Shown: one piece after another, positions 58,856 through 64,000 of the stretch | Position numbering within the stretch: the first letter of the stretch is position 1 | How the letters are laid out: every line of letters begins with the position of its first letter | From: Heterostelium multicystogenum | Taxonomy: Eukaryota > Evosea > Eumycetozoa > Acytosteliales > Acytosteliaceae | NCBI GenBank assembly: GCA_003667245.1 | Contig: RCNN01000495.1 | Location: 186,001 to 250,000 of the forward strand | Direction of reading: 5' to 3' | DNA: 64,000 bases | The notes under the pieces: generated by a model | What the model was told of the DNA's origin: nothing | Database searches by the model: none | What the model saw: the letters and a program-made list of their open reading frames with translations, nothing else | Translations under genes and position numbers: made by a program

Positions 58856-61800
58856 CTAATGCTCAGCTGCTTGGAGAAGTACATCTTCGAGACCTGATTG
58901 GCAAATACCCCAATCACTAATGAATAGTTTTGGTTTGTTCTCTTGGATTGCTTTGAAGAGCCGCGACATCTTGATGGCATGTCTAGGTACTGCGTAGGTT
59001 CTTGTCGATGAAATCTCATGGATCAACTTCACCTCTGGAATCAATTCAGAGATGAATTCATGGATTTGCGAAGCCGCTGATGTTGTTGTAATTGATAAAG
59101 TATGACCTGCACCATATCTTGTTTTTAACTATATCAATATTGTAAAATGATATTAGTTATATATACATATATCTTGTAAATACTCGATTAGTTTTCTTCA
59201 ATACATACGTCACCACTTCGACCAATACATTTCATTAGACCCTTGTCGATAATGCATACTCTGTCGCAGAGTATTTCTGCCTCTTCCATGTTGTGGGTAG
59301 TGAGGATGATTGCACACTTTGATTTGTAGGATGAAATAACTTCCCAAACAATTCTACGAGAGAATGGGTCGACACCAGTTGTTGGTTCGTCGAGGAGAAT
59401 TGCAACTGGAGTTCCAATGAGTGAGATTGCTAGTGAGAGACGACGCTTCATACCTCCAGAGTACTCACGCACTGGTTTGTCCTGAGCCTCGGTCAACATG
59501 ACTTCTGCAAGAGATTTGTCAACAATCTCATCGAGTACCTTACCCTCCAAATTCTTCATTCTTCCAAAGAACAAGAGATGCTCACGACCGCTCATCTCAG
59601 ACCAGAGAACATCGTCTTGAGGACATACTCCAAGAGATTGCTGAGCACGTGACAAATTCTTTACAATATCATGTCCAGCGATCATGGCACTACCAGAGGT
59701 TGGCGAATAGAGTCCTGAAAGGATGGAAAGAGTCGTAGTTTTACCAGCACCATTTGGCCCAAGGATACCAAAGCATGATCCTTTCTCTATTGATATGGTC
59801 AAGTTATCGACCGCAACTGTGGTTTTCTTTCCGATTTTGAACTTCTTGAAGAGATTCATCAAACGAATAGAAGCAGTGTTCTCACGTGAGTAGGTGTATC
59901 GTATTTCATCCAAAACATCGGGTGGTACCATATCTACATTGAGTGTTGCGTCATCACTGTTGTTTGGAGCCGATGGGATTCCGTTGGAGCTCATTAGATT
60001 TCCACTCATTTTGGAACGCCAAAAAGATGGTTGGAAAAAGAACAATGGATGATACTTGACACCGTATGAAGATGGAATAACCATTTCCAAGTATTGATGT
60101 AACAATCCATAGAGGAAGAATTCACCCAGTAACATACCGTAAAGTGATGGCATTTGGTGATGGGCAAAAATGTCTGTCCATGTCAAACCTGGAGCATTAC
60201 CAATGTAGGCCAAAGAGATGTAGGAAACTGCACGATGAAAAGCAACATGGGGGATAAGTCCGGTAAGTACAAAAGTAACCAATGAAGTGTTTGGATTCAT
60301 AATGAAGGCATTGTTCAAAAGGTTAGAGCTGAGAGCAGTGAAAATAATATAGATAAATGATACAACTGTGGCAGTGTAAACTGAGGAGAAGAAGACACTA
60401 ATGAAAAAGCAAAAGCAATTTGAGTCAATCCAAAGAGAAGAAACAATGAGAAATAGATGGTAAACGTAGTTTGGGTAAAGAATCTAAACTCTAAAATTAT
60501 AATATAATGGAGTGAGTAATCAAAGTAATTGTAATACGATGGTAAGACTTTACTTACTTAAAATATAGGCAAAAGCAATGGCAACAAATACAATGACCAT
60601 GTATAATGTGAAATTGAACAAATATTGGACCAACCAATATATTCTCATTCTGAGACCAGCCATTTTCATGGACTCTCTTAGTCTATGCTCCTTTTCATAT
60701 ACTACATTGGCAACAAACAATACCATACAGAATGACAACATAAACAAGTACCAGAAAATCTTGAATAATGAAATTAGTTAAATGATTAATTATTTATAAA
60801 ATTAATTTACTTACTTTCTTGTGGCTGTATCATATCTCTCTGCTCTTGGTAGGCATGGTAAGGGAAGGTCTTGACACCAGTCAAAAGCACATTGTTGGAT
60901 CCAGTGAATGATTGGAGCAGGGCATTGTTCATGATATTAATAATCGATGAACTACAAGTGGTATCATTTGCATAGGAGACAAAGTTAGCACTTAGTTGAC
61001 CTCCAGGTGTCATTTGAAATTCTCTGAAGTCATATCCAAGCAAGAATTTGTTGTCGGTACGACCTTGTTTATATGATACATCATCCATTGATATTTGATC
61101 GGGAAAGTTATAAAAAGTAAATGCTTGTGTTGGAATGGCACCTAGAGAAGAATACTTTAGAATAATAGAAAGAGGTGTCCAAAATTAGTTTACATCATTC
61201 AGCCAGTAATAGTATAAATAAATAATCTTACATATGGAGTTGGGGAGACCTGATTTTGAGTTGTGAATAAGCCCAGAAAGCCTGAGTTGTTTTGGCAACA
61301 AGATCCTAGATTGACACTGACGTCACTTTTGTCATAGATATATGGAATGGTATAGTTGATTAATGGTGGAAAAATAAAGGGTAAAGGCAAGCTAACAGGG
61401 TTAGAGTTATCTTGGTATTTAATATTTGGAGTTGCTAACTGTACAATAGACATGATACTAATCTATAATATGTTTTTAAGTATTAATAATTTGAGATTTA
61501 TCACATTTATAGATATATTTCAGATACCTACCATTAAAACTGGTACCAAGGCCTGAATAATATTTGTTTTATATTGTCTTTTCTATAATAATTATTCTTA
61601 AATTAGTATACATCATAGTAGATAGTAGTATGGATTAGTTACCTGATAAGCAATATTTTTTCTTTATTAAAGCTTTAAATTGTTTGGTAAAAACTGTATC
61701 CATGTTTACTACTGTTATCTTCAGATGGTTGTTCATCTTTATATTTATCGACTTCACTAGAGTATTTGGTTGAGAAGTCATCTACTGAATCCAATATTTT

Positions 61801-61938
61801 TGTATTGGTTTTTTCTAAATAATCATTTCCAACTATTGGTGACATTGATGAAGATGTGGTGGTAGTTGTTGTCGATGTTGAATTTGTCAAGGTTTCAATT
61901 GATGAATTATGTGATAAAATTAACTCATTTGGAACTGA

Positions 61939-62007
<69 letters not shown>

Positions 62008-62058
62008 TACATTGTAATTATCATGTTCTAGATTATCAAAGTTAATGGATGGTTCCAT
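58856..62058 (-). CDS. ABC transporter, subfamily A, half-size
   Basis: Membrane transporter with one transmembrane domain followed by one nucleotide-binding domain, as in dictyostelid half-size ABCA proteins. ATG 62058; a run of about 25 Asn (61943-62015) is in the first 50 residues. The first membrane helix (ALVPVLM) is in a tiny 51-nt exon, 61582-61532. A large extracellular loop is encoded by 61462-61232 and about 61140-60823. Helices include FWYLFMLSFCMVLFVANVVY and FTLYMVIVFVAIAFAYIL. NBD: GILGPNGAGKTTTLSIL (Walker A), YSGGMKRRLSLA (signature), VAILLDEPTTGVDP (Walker B) and LTTHNMEEAE (H-loop). The last exon is 59128-58856. Introns include 61642-61583, 61531-61463, 60557-60491 and 59208-59129. 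Frame changes occur near 61690 (T5), 61655 (A6) and 60400 (T5). Confidence 0.88.
61943..62015. repeat. (ATT)n / Asn-coding triplet run inside the ABCA gene
   Basis: More than 20 ATT triplets on the plus strand read as AAT (Asn) on the coding minus strand. The run is an insert in the cytosolic N-terminus. Confidence 0.9.
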
Positions 62059-63515
62059 TTTTAAATAAATAAATAAATTCAAAAATTTATAATATATAAA
62101 TTAAAATTAATTATTATATATAAATATATATTACTTCCTCCAAATAAAAGATAAAATATTTTTGATAAAGATATATAATAAATTATTTGTTATGAAGGAA
62201 AATAATGAATTGGATTTAGAAGACTCTCCTCTTCATTTTTTCCTCAAACTCCTAATTCCGGATTTAAATTTGTTTTTTGAATCTTTAATAATAATATAAT
62301 TTACTCCATCAATAAACACATCATATTTACATTAATTGAAACATTGTAGCATGTTCATTTGAATTCATGATTTCTTTTTTTCCAGTGGATTCACAGACCT
62401 GAAACATAATGTTGCCTATCAAAAAAAAACTTCGATTTCTTTTCACTTTGGTTTATTCATTAATTATTGAAGATTACTTTTAAAACATTATAGAAGGTGG
62501 TGAAGTAATTGATAATCACAATTTGCCAAGAGGGTTCGATTACTTTTAAAGTAATTAATCACACCTATTCTTTGCTGCTCGTGGTATGAGATAGGGGTAT
62601 CTAAAAGGTAAAACAACCCCAAACAAAAAGAAATCAAAAAACATCCAAAAACAAATGTGTGTTTTAAAAAGAAATCGAAGTCTATTTTCCAAATAGAACC
62701 GGCAAAATAAACTCAGACATCACCCTATAACATGAGGTTTTTAATTCCGAAATCAGTGTGAAAAAAGTAATCAAATCAATAAAAATAAAAAAAGAAAGAA
62801 ATCAAAGCCCCTAAACATTAATGTTTTGTCCGCCATCATGCACCACGATCACTCCATCACAACAACTTCACAAAACCACCCAAATTAACCATAAATCAAT
62901 TATAATTTATTGTATGATGTTGTCATGCATAACCAACATAACACTAGCATCACTACCAAACTAAGATTGATGTGCATTGGTATTGTAATGATATTTGTTT
63001 TCTTTTCAATTTACAGCTTGAACTTAAGCAGGTTTGGTGTGATGTGCGAACAGTGTGGTTTTGTGGGTCTGGCTGGGCACTACTTAAAATTGCTGCACCA
63101 ATAATAATAATACAAATCATTCATTGTTATGATGGGAATAGTTCTTCATTCTCGATTACTTATTATCTCTGGGGTGAAATACATTAACATTAATAGCTAA
63201 AATTGGATCTATTTGTTGTTTCTATAGATTTAACAGCAATTTACATTTTAAATGAATTACAGATGTTTAAAGAGGAAGATCTTCCTTTAATAATGAAATG
63301 AAATAAAGGTGGGTATTGCTATGATCAGTTATTTATAGATTGTTTTTGTTGCTGTGTGGAAATAGGATGGATGTTGTTTGTGTTTGGTGCATGGATATAT
63401 AAATAAATTAGTAGTTGTTGGAGATTGGAATTGATTTTAAACAACTATGTGGTTGTTTTTGGTGTTGTTGTGGTTGGTATTCTTTACAATGATGGAGTGA
63501 ATGGTATTATTTTAA
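62059..63515. other. 1.46-kb intergenic region
   Basis: Between the peptidase and ABCA genes, both on the minus strand. It is mostly AT-rich. Two patches are less AT-rich: about 62815-62885 (CATCATGCACCACGATCACTCC) and a G/T-rich stretch at about 63015-63080 preceded by TTTCTTTTCAATTTACAG, which looks like a splice acceptor. No assigned gene. Confidence 0.45.
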
Positions 63516-64000
63516 TTATGCTGTAAAGTGATTCAGTATGGATTGTGGTGTCTGAGATGAACCTTTCTGGAGGAACTTCCTACGGTATTGTTCACCCCTT
63601 CTCGCGGTTTACTCTGTGTCCGTTGGCAAAGAAGTTTTTCCAAATCTTATCGCTGTAATATTTCGAAAGGAGATAGCAGTAGTATGATGATCCATAGAAA
63701 TAAAGGTGGGAGAATCCAGAGAGGAAAGACTCACTGACATTTCCTGCAATCTTTAAATTCTTTTGTAGCAGAATTGACATGATCTCCGAAGGCTTCTTCG
63801 TTGGATGTTTTCCCATGTAAAATTAAATCAAACATCGCCAATGATATCTAGAGTTTAGGATAACATGTTAGTACATAAATCTTGAAGGACATGTTTATCA
63901 CTTAAACATACCAATTTCTGTGTTTCAATTCCTTTAAAGATATCTTTGGTTTTCTTTATAAGAGTTGATCGTTCGCTTGAAAGAGTTCGTCCAGATTGGT
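63516..64000 (-). CDS. mipep: Mitochondrial intermediate peptidase (M3 family), C-terminal part
   Basis: 3' end of an oligopeptidase F / thimet-type metallopeptidase. The HGKHP..K signature, followed by FSHLYFYGSSYYCYLLSKYYS..IWKNFFANG, matches the mitochondrial intermediate peptidase C-terminus (HGKHPL..FSHL.GYGA.YYSYL.SR). The end is GEQYRRKFLQKGSSQTPQSI, with the stop at 63518-63516. An intron runs 63911-63848 (GTATGT..TCTAG). Upstream exon 64000-63912 encodes KKTKDIFKGIETQKL. Frame changes occur near 63812 (GGG, ILHGKT to GKHPTKK) and 63600 (GGGG, REKG to EQYRR). The catalytic HExxH lies outside the window. In yeast and animals this enzyme trims an octapeptide from matrix proteins. Confidence 0.82.

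Noticed and set aside
62536..62560. GGTTCGATT resembling a tRNA T-loop
   Set aside because: No acceptor or anticodon stem could be built around it.
1..64000. Retrotransposon or DNA transposon copies
   Set aside because: No reverse transcriptase, integrase or transposase motif and no long terminal repeats were seen.

Overview
The window is nuclear DNA from a social amoeba (dictyostelid). The signs are AT-rich gaps, short introns with GTAAGT or GTATGT donors, AAT-coded Asn and CAA-coded Gln runs inside proteins, and an exclusively dictyostelid gene set: a Cbl-like SH2/RING ligase, a STATa-like factor, a von Willebrand A alpha-kinase and a C-type lectin/IPT-TIG/EGF receptor. Exons are less AT-extreme than I expect for Dictyostelium discoideum, so I infer another dictyostelid group. 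The species was not determined.

Layout, left to right: cblA (+) converges on a DONSON homologue (-). Then come a broken Sen1/senataxin-like helicase (+), a small doubtful ORF (+), vwkA (+), an intact WAC-DDT-WHIM chromatin protein (+), and a secreted metallophosphoesterase (+) converging on mitochondrial IleRS (-). A GATA-finger gene (+) follows. Next are three minus-strand genes: TTC27, a P4-ATPase and a VTC1-like protein. After them lie an Asn/Gln-rich coiled-coil protein (+), an orphan multipass protein (-), a 54-residue membrane protein (-), a divergent actin (-), a CH/coiled-coil protein (+), an RRM-like protein (+), a PAQR receptor (+), SLX9 (+) and the lectin/TIG/EGF receptor (+). The right end carries STATa-like dstA (-), an ABCA half transporter (-) and the 3' end of mitochondrial intermediate peptidase (-).

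This is ordinary chromosomal housekeeping and signalling sequence. I see no rRNA, tRNA, CRISPR array, complete transposon or operon. Functional links between neighbours are loose. CblA and a STAT belong to the same phosphotyrosine signalling toolkit. The VTC1-like protein and the GNND-type phosphoesterase could both touch polyphosphate.

Many genes are broken by single-base frame changes, mostly at homopolymers (A5-A7, T5, C/G runs), while homology continues in the next frame. Other long exons, such as those for IleRS, the WAC-DDT protein, PAQR and the 700-residue coiled coil, are clean. I read most breaks as sequence or assembly errors. The helicase, with about seven shifts plus an in-frame TGA, could be a real pseudogene. 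Gene spans below join the pieces; exon borders are by eye.

The most unusual signals are: a GC-rich, inverted-repeat-rich block at about 50374-50623; a 54-residue two-helix membrane protein; a divergent actin with Asn at the His73 position; a P4-ATPase lacking the membrane-4 proline; a perfect 28-bp palindrome at 37584-37611; and a five-codon uORF ending exactly at a 5'-UTR splice donor.
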